From positions 1-24,687 of the forward strand of contig CAYRGE010000005.1 of NCBI GenBank assembly GCA_964423985.1: a stretch of DNA of 24,687 nt, in the 5' to 3' direction. Below are positions 14,204-21,814 of this stretch, one piece after another (positions within the stretch are counted from its first letter, which is position 1; each line of letters starts with the position of its first letter). This DNA comes from CAYRGE01 sp964423985. Its GTDB lineage: Bacteria; Patescibacteriota; Minisyncoccia; Phycocordibacterales; CAYRGE01. The translations under genes and the position numbers were made by a program. Below the pieces are notes generated by a model. It was not told the origin of the DNA. It ran no database searches and saw only the letters and a list, made by a program, of their open reading frames with translations.

Positions 14204-15637
14204 CTAATCACCCTCTCCCCAGTCACTAAATCTATGTTCTGTCGTTATTTTTGGAGTAAATGGTGGTGGATTGTCTGCAAGATTGCGATCATATGAGTTT
14301 ATTCGCATATTATATCCAGAGACAAACACGCCTCCACTACTCCATTTTGTTCCCACTCGCCCCTCAGAAACAATAGTGCCACGAATAGATAGGGAGTCTT
14401 TTTTTGCATCATCTCCTGCATAGGAGGGCCACTTCTCTGTGTAGTGATTCCTCCCGAAATGACCTGATTGAGCGATTAGAATTCCATTCAACTCCATTAT
14501 TTCTGGTGAATTTACTGGTATTAGAACTGACTGCTCAGCAATAACTGTTAAGCCATCGGAGCCATCATTAGTGGTGTATGTAATACTCCCAGGCAAGATA
14601 ACATCTGTATCACGATTAGTGTCTATGATATCCGCAGAAACGATGGTTACCATACCCTTAACAACTCCTTCAACCCATAATTTATCTTCAAAAAAAATCA
14701 AACTGCAATCATTTGGTATTGCATAATTACCAAGAAATACCTTGTTTTTTATTTCATGATAATCTCGTTGCCATCCATTTGATGAACTAAGCCCTTTAGT
14801 CCAATAAGTGTCTGTAACTCTATATACATCTAGCGTCCTATCTCCTTTAAAAATAGCGTGGTATCCCCTTTTGTTTGAGTCTCCGCCAGCTTGACCAAAA
14901 TACAACCCTCCTGAATTCTGCGCTTTATTTTTCATAGAAACCAAGTCAAGTGTGATACCTATAAAGTCTACAGAGGCCACAGGGAAATTCCACAGAGATG
15001 AATTAGCACCAGCTCCAAAAATACCTGGTTGAGTTTTTGAAGGATAACAACCAAAACGAGACGAACACTCCCAATCTGTTTTAGCAGAAGTAACAACAGA
15101 TTCATTTGTCCCATCCATACGAATACCACCATTTGAGTGATATGGTCCTTGAATTACTCTATCACTACCAGCCCATACATTGTCATTAATAATATATGCA
15201 TAACTTGCAACAGATAATCGAGAATATGTTCCTTCAATTACTCTGGTTAGTTTTGGTTTATCTTTCGTCCAGCCTGTTGATTTTATATTAACTGAAACTG
15301 GAACACCACATTGCATATTTCCTGTAATCTCCAAAGAAAATTTCCCCATTACCTCTCCTTCAGGATCACTATATTCATGCACAAACGGACCAGGTACTCC
15401 CGTACCGTCCTGTAAATCTGTTGGGAAATGAGATAAGAACCATTTATAATAACCCAGCCCAGCCTCTGCTATATGAAATGCTTTTTCTTGGTTTTCCTTC
15501 ATTGTCTGTGTTTTATTTTGAGTTAAGACCGTTCCTAGTAACCCAAAAATTAAAATAGAAAACACTGATGCAAAAACGAGTACCAAAACAAGCATATATC
15601 CTTTGTTTTTTATTCTTTGTGTGTTTAGAATATTCAT
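14204..15637 (-). CDS. PilX N-terminal-like pilus assembly protein
   Basis: The 477-residue protein has one N-terminal membrane helix (about residues 13-36, KGYMLVLVLVFASVF) followed by AFHIAEAGLGYYKWFL, the typical PilX_N continuation (A-E-A-G). PilX-type minor pilins act at the pilus tip or in aggregation. The helix lacks the Glu at mature position 5 of standard type IV pilins. The large exported part is rich in Gly, Ser and Asn and contains a stretch beginning GPYHSNGGIRMDG that looks like a beta-structured passenger. A possible disulfide lies in ECSSRFGCYPS. It is the last gene of pilB-pilC-pilV-pilW-pilX, 42 bp after the PilW-like gene. An adhesin or tip role is likely but inferred. Confidence 0.75.
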   Translation of the reverse strand: MNILNTQRIKNKGYMLVLVLVFASVFSILIFGLLGTVLTQNKTQTMKENQEKAFHIAEAGLGYYKWFLSHFPTDLQDGTGVPGPFVHEYSDPEGEVMGKFSLEITGNMQCGVPVSVNIKSTGWTKDKPKLTRVIEGTYSRLSVASYAYIINDNVWAGSDRVIQGPYHSNGGIRMDGTNESVVTSAKTDWECSSRFGCYPSKTQPGIFGAGANSSLWNFPVASVDFIGITLDLVSMKNKAQNSGGLYFGQAGGDSNKRGYHAIFKGDRTLDVYRVTDTYWTKGLSSSNGWQRDYHEIKNKVFLGNYAIPNDCSLIFFEDKLWVEGVVKGMVTIVSADIIDTNRDTDVILPGSITYTTNDGSDGLTVIAEQSVLIPVNSPEIMELNGILIAQSGHFGRNHYTEKWPSYAGDDAKKDSLSIRGTIVSEGRVGTKWSSGGVFVSGYNMRINSYDRNLADNPPPFTPKITTEHRFSDWGEGD

Positions 15638-15679
15638 ATTTTTGTTTTTTTTGATTAATTAAAAAACAACACACTCCCC

Positions 15680-16300
15680 CTATATTCTGTCTTGTAAATT
15701 CCGTAGCGTTGCACTTGAATTAAGCTCAAAATTATTTGGAAGTCGTGTTGGATTTATATTTACAATAAGTTTTATTCTTACAAAAAAGACATCTAGCACA
15801 TTTGCATAGTCAATAATCTCTGTCCCATCATTTGCATAATATTTAAATATGTTTATTGACTCTTCAGCATTGCGAACATTGTTTGAAAGAATTATTAATT
15901 CCTCTGGTTGTCCTGAATATGATAAAGGCAAACCCATTGGTTTTATTATTCCCATTTTAAAAGTTCCATTTTCAAGAAACAAACGCACTCGCTCTATTTT
16001 ATCGTCATAATCAATATTAGAATAAAAAGAAAACTCATTTGCATTAATTAAAATAACTGGATATCCCCCCTCTTCTGAAAACACGGCTTCTCTAATATTC
16101 TTAACTGCGACATCAATACCTTTTCTTGCACTGTTTATTGCAGACACCTGCTCCATTGTGTAGCTATGAGAACTATAGAAAAATACTATCGTACTCGCAA
16201 TAGCGACTATAACTATTGTACTTACAGATATAACAATAATTGCCTCAATAAGGGTTAATCCTCCTCTGGAAAAATAATCGTTTGTTTTATTATTGTTCAT
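15680..16300 (-). CDS. PilW-like prepilin (minor pilin)
   Basis: The 206-residue protein has a clear type IV prepilin leader, SRGG|LTLIEAIIVISVS. Cleavage after G14 would leave L15 first and put E19 at mature position 5. The following hydrophobic helix (about 15-38) is the pilin packing helix. The mid-region SAINSARKGIDVAVKNIREA resembles the PilW/PulJ type of minor pseudopilin, and the rest is beta-rich. It lies between the PilV-like and PilX-like genes, an order matching minor-pilin clusters elsewhere. It would need the prepilin peptidase PilD, which is not in this window. The exact subclass is uncertain. Confidence 0.78.
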   Translation of the reverse strand: MNNNKTNDYFSRGGLTLIEAIIVISVSTIVIVAIASTIVFFYSSHSYTMEQVSAINSARKGIDVAVKNIREAVFSEEGGYPVILINANEFSFYSNIDYDDKIERVRLFLENGTFKMGIIKPMGLPLSYSGQPEELIILSNNVRNAEESINIFKYYANDGTEIIDYANVLDVFFVRIKLIVNINPTRLPNNFELNSSATLRNLQDRI

Positions 16301-16385
16301 ATATTTTTATTTAAATGGTTACACACACAACACTTTTGCGTACACCAACCTCTTTTGTGTTTTGTTTTATTTCAGTCGCATTTTA

Positions 16386-18140
16386 TCAATTCAAAAAAAC
16401 AGTTGCAGTAGAAGGTCCACTTGATTCTATGTTGGTGGTAGTTGTTGTTCCTGCTCCAACCGACACATCGATTGAATAGTCTGTAGCGCTTGTGAGTGCT
16501 TCAAAAAATGTTTGCCCACACGGCGAAGTGGTCTGTGTTTTATCATAAATACCTCTATATAAACGAACTGTTGCATTTTCTACCAAACCACCAAGAGAGT
16601 CACGAACATCAACAAGAATAGAATTATTTGTGCGAGGAGCAAACATCAAAACCGTATCTATGTGTGTATTTGGAATTATTGAAATGGGTTGTGGTTCACA
16701 GAATTCTGCAATATCGTAACCAAGCAAAGTAGGGTTAATTGTAATTGTATAGTTATCCCACTCAAGATCATTAATCAAAACAAAACCACCTGCTCCTGTT
16801 GATAGGTTGCTTAAATATTTGTAAATCGGATCACCTGAAGCATCTTCTCCTATTGTCTTGTCTCCTCTCATACTAAACGACATATTAGCAAAAGGAATGG
16901 GTCCTTCTATATACGAGATATTTACAGAATTGACTTTGGGCGTAATGCTTGCCTCGCTTGTTGTTAGGTATGCATCTATATATATAACTGGATATGTGGT
17001 AGTAGATAATCCTGATATATCAACAGGAGAGCTTGTAAATCCTATACTATTGCCAGGTAAGTCTGCATCAGGAATAATAGCTTGAGCACCACCAATGTCA
17101 TGGTATATTCTATATACAATATTTGTATTTACTGGCTCTTGACTAGTCCATGAAACCTCTTGCCATTGGTTTAAATATCCCATTGCACCACCACCTATTC
17201 TTGCGTACCCCGATGCTTCATAACCAAAACCTGTCCACAAAAGAACAAGGTCTCCAGCAAGAATAGTGGTGCTAGCACTTGCTATAATATTGCTTGAATC
17301 AATAAGTGTGTCTATCCACACCTCGTTTGTAGTGCGATGTTTTGCAATGATATTTTTTGAGCTTAATACATCAATTTCAAAACTTCCTATTGTTGTTTGT
17401 CCTTCCACGACAGTAAGCGTAGATGGAGAAGGATTCGGATTTCCTGTTGTTGGATTATGTGTTTGTGCTGTACTATATCCCGCTCTTGTAACCATTACCT
17501 CGTAACCACTTGCAGCTGGAGCACCTGGAAAATGTGCTTTCCCATCTATGTTTGTTGAGATATTAACAGAAACAGGAGGAATTATTGTGTTGTTTTCAAC
17601 AGTAACCTGAGCTGAAGGAACAGGTATGCCAGTTGCATTAAATACTTGCACTATTAAGGTACCACCACCAGTGGCTGTCTCAACGCCAATTGGAACAATG
17701 TTTGAAACTAAAAAAACTGACTTATGTCTTCCTTTAAAAGACCACGACACCTCAACTTTTATACGTTTATAGTCTGTGTTTATTCCATTACTATCTCCTA
17801 GCCCAACACCATCTCTTGGGTCGTCTACATATTGAATTAAAACACGACGCGTATAAGAAATACCATTCAACACAATATTTTCTACTTGATGAATGTTTCC
17901 TTGAGGAATACCACCAATTGTTCCAATATTGTTATATTCAAGACCTCTAACTACTTCCATTTTATCAGATGCGAGTGTTAGTGCCCCAATTCTTGCTTTG
18001 TTGTTTCCAACAAGTTCAATGGTTCCAATAAGTAAACCCACAAGACTACCAAAAACAATCAAAGTAAGACTAGCAGAAATCAATACCTCAATAAGAGTTA
18101 ATCCTTTTTCTTTTTTCTTTTTTTTTAGGAATAATCCCAT
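16386..18140 (-). CDS. PilV-like prepilin with carboxypeptidase-regulatory/Cna-B-like domains
   Basis: The 584-residue protein starts with a prepilin leader, KKKKKEKG|LTLIEVLIS (cleavage after G13, E18 at mature position 5), and a long hydrophobic helix. Most minor pilins are 150-250 residues. Here the pilin head is extended by repeated beta-sandwich regions of the kind called CarboxypepD_reg or Cna-B: one from GGGTLIVQVFNATGIPVPSA, one around FANMSFSMRGDKT, and one from NSILVDVRDSLGGLVENATV. Such domains favour a tip adhesin. ATG 18140 lies 10 bp after the pilC stop and is preferred. A GTG at 18161 would add seven residues and overlap pilC by 11 bp. Confidence 0.8.
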   Translation of the reverse strand: MGLFLKKKKKEKGLTLIEVLISASLTLIVFGSLVGLLIGTIELVGNNKARIGALTLASDKMEVVRGLEYNNIGTIGGIPQGNIHQVENIVLNGISYTRRVLIQYVDDPRDGVGLGDSNGINTDYKRIKVEVSWSFKGRHKSVFLVSNIVPIGVETATGGGTLIVQVFNATGIPVPSAQVTVENNTIIPPVSVNISTNIDGKAHFPGAPAASGYEVMVTRAGYSTAQTHNPTTGNPNPSPSTLTVVEGQTTIGSFEIDVLSSKNIIAKHRTTNEVWIDTLIDSSNIIASASTTILAGDLVLLWTGFGYEASGYARIGGGAMGYLNQWQEVSWTSQEPVNTNIVYRIYHDIGGAQAIIPDADLPGNSIGFTSSPVDISGLSTTTYPVIYIDAYLTTSEASITPKVNSVNISYIEGPIPFANMSFSMRGDKTIGEDASGDPIYKYLSNLSTGAGGFVLINDLEWDNYTITINPTLLGYDIAEFCEPQPISIIPNTHIDTVLMFAPRTNNSILVDVRDSLGGLVENATVRLYRGIYDKTQTTSPCGQTFFEALTSATDYSIDVSVGAGTTTTTNIESSGPSTATVFLN

Positions 18141-18150
18141 ATCTTTCAAA

Positions 18151-19368
18151 TTAAAACGCACCAGAAAGTGAATACATCGGAGATATCATTGATACAGCAA
18201 AAAAACCAACCGCACCACCTATAAACACCATCATAAGTGGCTCAATAATAGCTGTTATGTTTTTTGTCATACTATCAACTTCGTCTTCATAAAAAACTGC
18301 AACATTAAACAACATTGTTGGCAAGTTACCAGTTTCTTCTCCAACCTCAATCATTTCACCAACTAAAATTGGATATAGGTGTTCATTTTCTTTAAATGTT
18401 TTTGACAGCACTCCTCCTTTTTGAATATCCTCTGCTGCAATTACTAAAACCTTTTTAAAATATGAGTTTTGAACAACGCCTTCTGTTATTTTTATAGCCT
18501 CAACAATTTCAACCCCCGACGAAAGAAGCGACGACAGTGTTCGTGCTGTCATTGCAGAGTTTGTTTCTCTTGTTATTTTACCCACAAAAGGTAGCTTCAA
18601 AAAAATAAATTCTGCAAGGCGTTTCCCTGCTCTCGTCTTAATTCCATATACAAAAGATGAAACCAAAGCAACCAAACCAACTAATAACAATATTGTGTGT
18701 TCAACCAATAAATCGCTAGCCAAAATAACAAATTGTGTGCTTAATGGAAGTTCTATTTGTAGTTCCTTAAATGTTGAAGTAAGTGTTGGAACAACATACA
18801 CAAGCATTAATATACCTATTAGCATCATTATTATGACAACAACCACTGGATACACCATTGCACCCTTTATCTTTTTTTGTAAATTATATGACTTTTCTAG
18901 GTGATCAGATACAACATTTAATGACTCTGCTAAGTTACCCGCTTCTTCTCCAGAACGAACCATTGAAACAAAAAGCGTTGAAAATATTTTGGGGTGTTTT
19001 TTCATTCCATCACTCAAGCTGTTGCCTTTATTAATATCTGAGGCTATATCAGTTATCGCTTTTTTTAGTTTTAAATTTTTTGTCTGCCTCTTAAAAACAT
19101 CTAGGGCTCTAGACAAGGAGAGTCCCGCCTTAATCATTGCCCCAAGGTTTTTTGCAAAGATTATTTTATCTTGTGTTTTAACACGAGAGAGCGCAAGGTT
19201 TAGATACTCCATACTTAACTTGCCCTGACTCTTTTCTTCTTCAATAGATATAACAACTTTTCCTTCGTTAATAAAATTACGGGAAACAACAAAACGATCT
19301 TCTCCATCAATTACACCTTCTGTTGTTCTACCCTTACTGTCTTGTACCCTGTATTTAAATGTTGCCAT
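18151..19368 (-). CDS. pilC: Type IV pilus inner-membrane platform protein PilC (GspF family)
   Basis: PilC couples the ATPase PilB to pilin extraction from the membrane. The 405-residue protein has the usual layout: two homologous T2SSF cytoplasmic helical domains (about residues 65-190 and 265-390), each followed by membrane helices. The characteristic sequences FAKNLGAMIKAGLSLSRALD and its second-copy equivalent TARTLSSLLSSGVEIVEAIK are visible, as are GEEAGNL and GEETGNLP. The membrane segments are about 168-194, 227-245 and 373-400. It lies 54 bp after pilB and 10 bp before the PilV-like gene. Confidence 0.95.
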   Translation of the reverse strand: MATFKYRVQDSKGRTTEGVIDGEDRFVVSRNFINEGKVVISIEEEKSQGKLSMEYLNLALSRVKTQDKIIFAKNLGAMIKAGLSLSRALDVFKRQTKNLKLKKAITDIASDINKGNSLSDGMKKHPKIFSTLFVSMVRSGEEAGNLAESLNVVSDHLEKSYNLQKKIKGAMVYPVVVVIIMMLIGILMLVYVVPTLTSTFKELQIELPLSTQFVILASDLLVEHTILLLVGLVALVSSFVYGIKTRAGKRLAEFIFLKLPFVGKITRETNSAMTARTLSSLLSSGVEIVEAIKITEGVVQNSYFKKVLVIAAEDIQKGGVLSKTFKENEHLYPILVGEMIEVGEETGNLPTMLFNVAVFYEDEVDSMTKNITAIIEPLMMVFIGGAVGFFAVSMISPMYSLSGAF

Positions 19369-19422
19369 AGTTTATTTTTTTAATAATAAAATATATTTAT
19401 GTATTGCTTTAAATATATAAAT

Positions 19423-21174
19423 TTATTCTGAAATTACACGCAAAACTTCTTCTATTGTTGTGTCTCCTTGCGCTGCTTTAAAAATTCCATCCTCTATCAT
19501 TGTCATCATTCCTTCTTTACTTGCTTGCTCTTGTATAGCATCAGCTGTTTCATTCTTAATTATCATATCCTTGATTGTGTTAGAAACCTTTAGAACTTCG
19601 TATATGCCCAAGCGACCTTTGTAACCATCTTCACACTCTTGTGATTTTTTAATGCGATAAAAAGGGATATTCTCCCATACTTCATCTTCTTTTACAACTT
19701 GCTCTTCTTTTAGCACACGCAACACCTTGTCCATATCAACTTTCTTTTTTAATAAATCAAGATCAGCGTTTTTTAAAAAATATTTTTCCTTACTTTTACA
19801 AAGCTTTCTTACTAATCGCTGAGCAATAACAACCTCAACTGTTGAAACTATCAAGAAGGGTTCAACATCCATATCCATAAGACGAGATACAGCTCCTGCT
19901 GCTGAGTTTGTATGTAGAGTAGAAAGCACTAAATGCCCTGTAAGAGCTGCATTTACAGCAAGAGAAGCTGTAATTTCATCACGAATCTCTCCAACCATAA
20001 TAACATCTGGGTCTTGCCTGACTAAAGACCTGAGTCCAGCAGAAAAGGTGAGACCTATTTGTGGCTTCACTTGTGTTTGGTTTATTCTAGGCATTTGATA
20101 TTCAATCGGGTCTTCAACCGTAGATATATTAACTTCTGGTGTATTTAGTATGTCTAAAACAGTATAAAGTGTTGTTGTTTTACCAGACCCTGTTGGCCCA
20201 GTAGTTAGTATCATACCCGTTGTTCTTTGTGTTGCCTTGTGAATTCTCTCAAGTGCCTCTCCATGAAAACCCAACAATTCAAGGGATAAATTAGACGCTG
20301 AATCGCGTAGTAAACGCATAACGGTTTTTTCCCCAAAATATGTTGGCAAAATAGACACACGAAAAGAAACCTTCTGGTCTGGTGTTTCTATTTTAAATCG
20401 TCCGTCCTGTGGCAAGCGTTTCTCATCAAGTTTTAAATTTGACAGTACTTTTATTCGCGCAGTTAAACCAGAAGATACGGTTTTTGGCAGAACCATTGCA
20501 TCATGTAAAATTCCATCAATTCTATATCTTATTAAAACCTGCTCCTCAAGAGGCTCAATGTGTATATCTGATGCATTTTGAATAATTGCATGACTAAGAA
20601 GTGTGTCTACTATTTTTACTATTGGTAAATCTTCTGCAAGCTCTTTTAGTTTTTTTTCAGGAGTACCGTCATCACCATCATCTTCGCTGATTGTTTTCAT
20701 TGAAAGCGCCTCTTTTTGAATAATATTATCAAACTCAACTTCCAAGCTTTTTCTGTATTGCTGTAAGACTTTCTTAATGGAGTTTTTGTCTGTTAAGCGA
20801 GGAAGTACTTTAAGCCCAACCTTTTTTTTAATAAGCTCTATGGCTCCTAAATTACTTGTATCAAGCATGGCAACTTCAAGAGAAGTTGCTGTTTTTTTAT
20901 ATGCAACAATATTATATTTACGAGCAATTGGCTCAGGTATCAAAGAAAGAATATCAATATCTATTTTTTCATTTTTTAAGTTAATAAATGGAATACCAAA
21001 TATATAGGCCTCACTTCTGCGAAAATCATCTTCAGATAAGTACCCCTCGGACACCAAAACATCTCCAAAGTCTATTTGTTTTTTTTGTGCTTTTTTTTCA
21101 GCCAACTCAATATCTAACCCAGACACAAGCCCTGCATCAACAAGAAACTCTTTAAGTTGTTTATTTTTAACCAT
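19423..21174 (-). CDS. pilB: Type IV pilus extension ATPase PilB (GspE family)
   Basis: This hexameric cytoplasmic ATPase powers pilus polymerisation. The 583-residue protein has an N-terminal MshEN/T2SSE_N domain (about 1-140) and an ATPase core. Walker A GPTGSGKTT is at 326-334, the Asp box at STVEDPIEY, Walker B at VIMVGEIRDE (391-400, E396) and the His box at STLHTN (H421). In most PilB/GspE proteins a zinc-binding CxxC...CxxC follows. Here only C459 (KLCKSKEKY) and C514 (SQECEDGYKGR) remain, so that site is degenerate. It is the first gene of the pilus operon, with a possible extended -10 promoter about 50 bp upstream. No PilT retraction ATPase is encoded in the window. Confidence 0.95.
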   Translation of the reverse strand: MVKNKQLKEFLVDAGLVSGLDIELAEKKAQKKQIDFGDVLVSEGYLSEDDFRRSEAYIFGIPFINLKNEKIDIDILSLIPEPIARKYNIVAYKKTATSLEVAMLDTSNLGAIELIKKKVGLKVLPRLTDKNSIKKVLQQYRKSLEVEFDNIIQKEALSMKTISEDDGDDGTPEKKLKELAEDLPIVKIVDTLLSHAIIQNASDIHIEPLEEQVLIRYRIDGILHDAMVLPKTVSSGLTARIKVLSNLKLDEKRLPQDGRFKIETPDQKVSFRVSILPTYFGEKTVMRLLRDSASNLSLELLGFHGEALERIHKATQRTTGMILTTGPTGSGKTTTLYTVLDILNTPEVNISTVEDPIEYQMPRINQTQVKPQIGLTFSAGLRSLVRQDPDVIMVGEIRDEITASLAVNAALTGHLVLSTLHTNSAAGAVSRLMDMDVEPFLIVSTVEVVIAQRLVRKLCKSKEKYFLKNADLDLLKKKVDMDKVLRVLKEEQVVKEDEVWENIPFYRIKKSQECEDGYKGRLGIYEVLKVSNTIKDMIIKNETADAIQEQASKEGMMTMIEDGIFKAAQGDTTIEEVLRVISE

Positions 21175-21221
21175 TACTTAACTCTTAAGATTTAATACTA
21201 CCTTTTAAAAACCATACATAA

Positions 21222-21230
21222 AGTATATCA
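21222..21230 (-). promoter_or_regulatory. Extended -10 promoter of the pilus operon
   Basis: On the minus strand TGATATACT is an extended -10 element (TATACT at 21222-21227 preceded by TGA). A weak TTACTT stands 16 bp upstream. The start would lie about 40 nt before the pilB ATG. It shares the string TTTTTGATATA with the SurA-N gene promoter. Confidence 0.45.
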
Positions 21231-21343
21231 AAAAAATAAAATAAAGTAACCAAATAATACAGCAATACTAACAACGCAAACACACCCAAGTGACCCAAAA
21301 ACACAAAAAAAATTATATTTTGCTGTTAAAAATAATTCCACAC

Positions 21344-21454
21344 TCAAACAAATAACACAGCACCTGCCTCTTTATAAAAAACCTCAGCTGGTGTAAGCCA
21401 GCCTAAGCGTTTCCTAGGTCTGGTGTTGATGAGATGCTCTGCACAAACACTATA
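21344..21454 (-). pseudogene. C-terminal remnant of an IS30-family transposase
   Basis: The minus strand encodes AEHLINTRPRKRLGWLTPAE, then VFYKEAGAVLFV and TGA (stop at 21344-21346). The core NxRPRKxLGxxTPAEVF is the recognisable C-terminal end of IS30-family transposases. Only about 36 codons survive. The frame is lost upstream where the ~20-bp repeat array begins, so the catalytic DDE domain is absent. Confidence 0.7.
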
Positions 21455-21456
21455 TT

Positions 21457-21659
21457 GTTATTATGAGTAGTTGTTTAGTCATTACGAACACTATTTGTCA
21501 TTGTGAACACTTATCTGTCATTGCGAGTATTGGTTGTGTCATTGCTGGCTCTGTTTGTCATTGCTAGGTACGAAGCAATCCAGAGTTTTTGTTTCAATGT
21601 TAAGGTTTTGTACTATTTGCTTCGTCGTTCCGCTACCGCTATACTTCTCGCAAAGACGA
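21457..21659 (+). repeat. Dispersed palindromic repeat, copy 5, with array
   Basis: Six units begin at 21457, 21478, 21497, 21517, 21538 and 21557 (19-21 bp apart), reading GTTATTATGAG, GTCATTACGAACA, GTCATTGTGAACA and so on. The sixth is the left end of a complete palindrome (21557-21659): CTAGGTACGAAGCAATCC, a centre with TTTGTTTCAATGTTAAGG, then GCTTCGTCGTTCCGCTACCG and CTTCTCGCAAAGACG. It lies inside the gutted IS30-like element. Confidence 0.85.
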
Positions 21660-21717
21660 TGGGTTAATTACCGTAGACAGGTGTTGCAATTAAATGTTGG
21701 ACTTAGATTAAAGTGGT

Positions 21718-21746
21718 TTGACACAAATTAAAAGAAACGGTATATT
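21718..21746 (+). promoter_or_regulatory. nusA promoter
   Basis: A perfect -35 box TTGACA (21718-21723), a 17-bp spacer and a near-perfect -10 box TATATT (21741-21746) predict a start near 21753 and a leader of about 62 nt. The -35 box lies 12 bp beyond the inferred end of the IS30-like remnant. Confidence 0.75.
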
Positions 21747-21804
21747 TAATGTATTGACAAGTTTAATACATTAAACCCGTTTAATAAAAACGGGTATTAT
21801 TTTT
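21745..21804 (+). promoter_or_regulatory. Structured nusA leader with terminator-like hairpin
   Basis: Two inverted repeats fill the short leader. The first is TTTAATGTATT/AATACATTAAA (21745-21755 and 21765-21775, 9-nt loop). The second is ACCCGTTT/AAACGGGT (21775-21782 and 21788-21795, loop AATAA), followed by ATTATTTTT, the layout of an intrinsic terminator. It ends 10 nt before the nusA ATG and downstream of its promoter, so it could attenuate nusA. Alternatively it could only block read-through from upstream. Confidence 0.55.
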
Positions 21805-21814
21805 AAAAAAAATT

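Larger units (their letters stand above)
21333..21705 (-). mobile_element. Gutted IS30-like element carrying a palindromic repeat
   Basis: The left boundary on the plus strand (TAATTCCACACTC, from 21333) and the inverse of the right boundary (TAAGTCCAACATT, ending at 21705) agree in TAAnTCCA and partly beyond, like degenerate terminal inverted repeats. Next to the left end lies the tail of an IS30-type transposase. The remaining interior is replaced by a ~20-bp array and palindrome (21457-21659). This suggests an internally deleted IS30-family element, but the ends have diverged and the boundaries are approximate. Confidence 0.4.
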
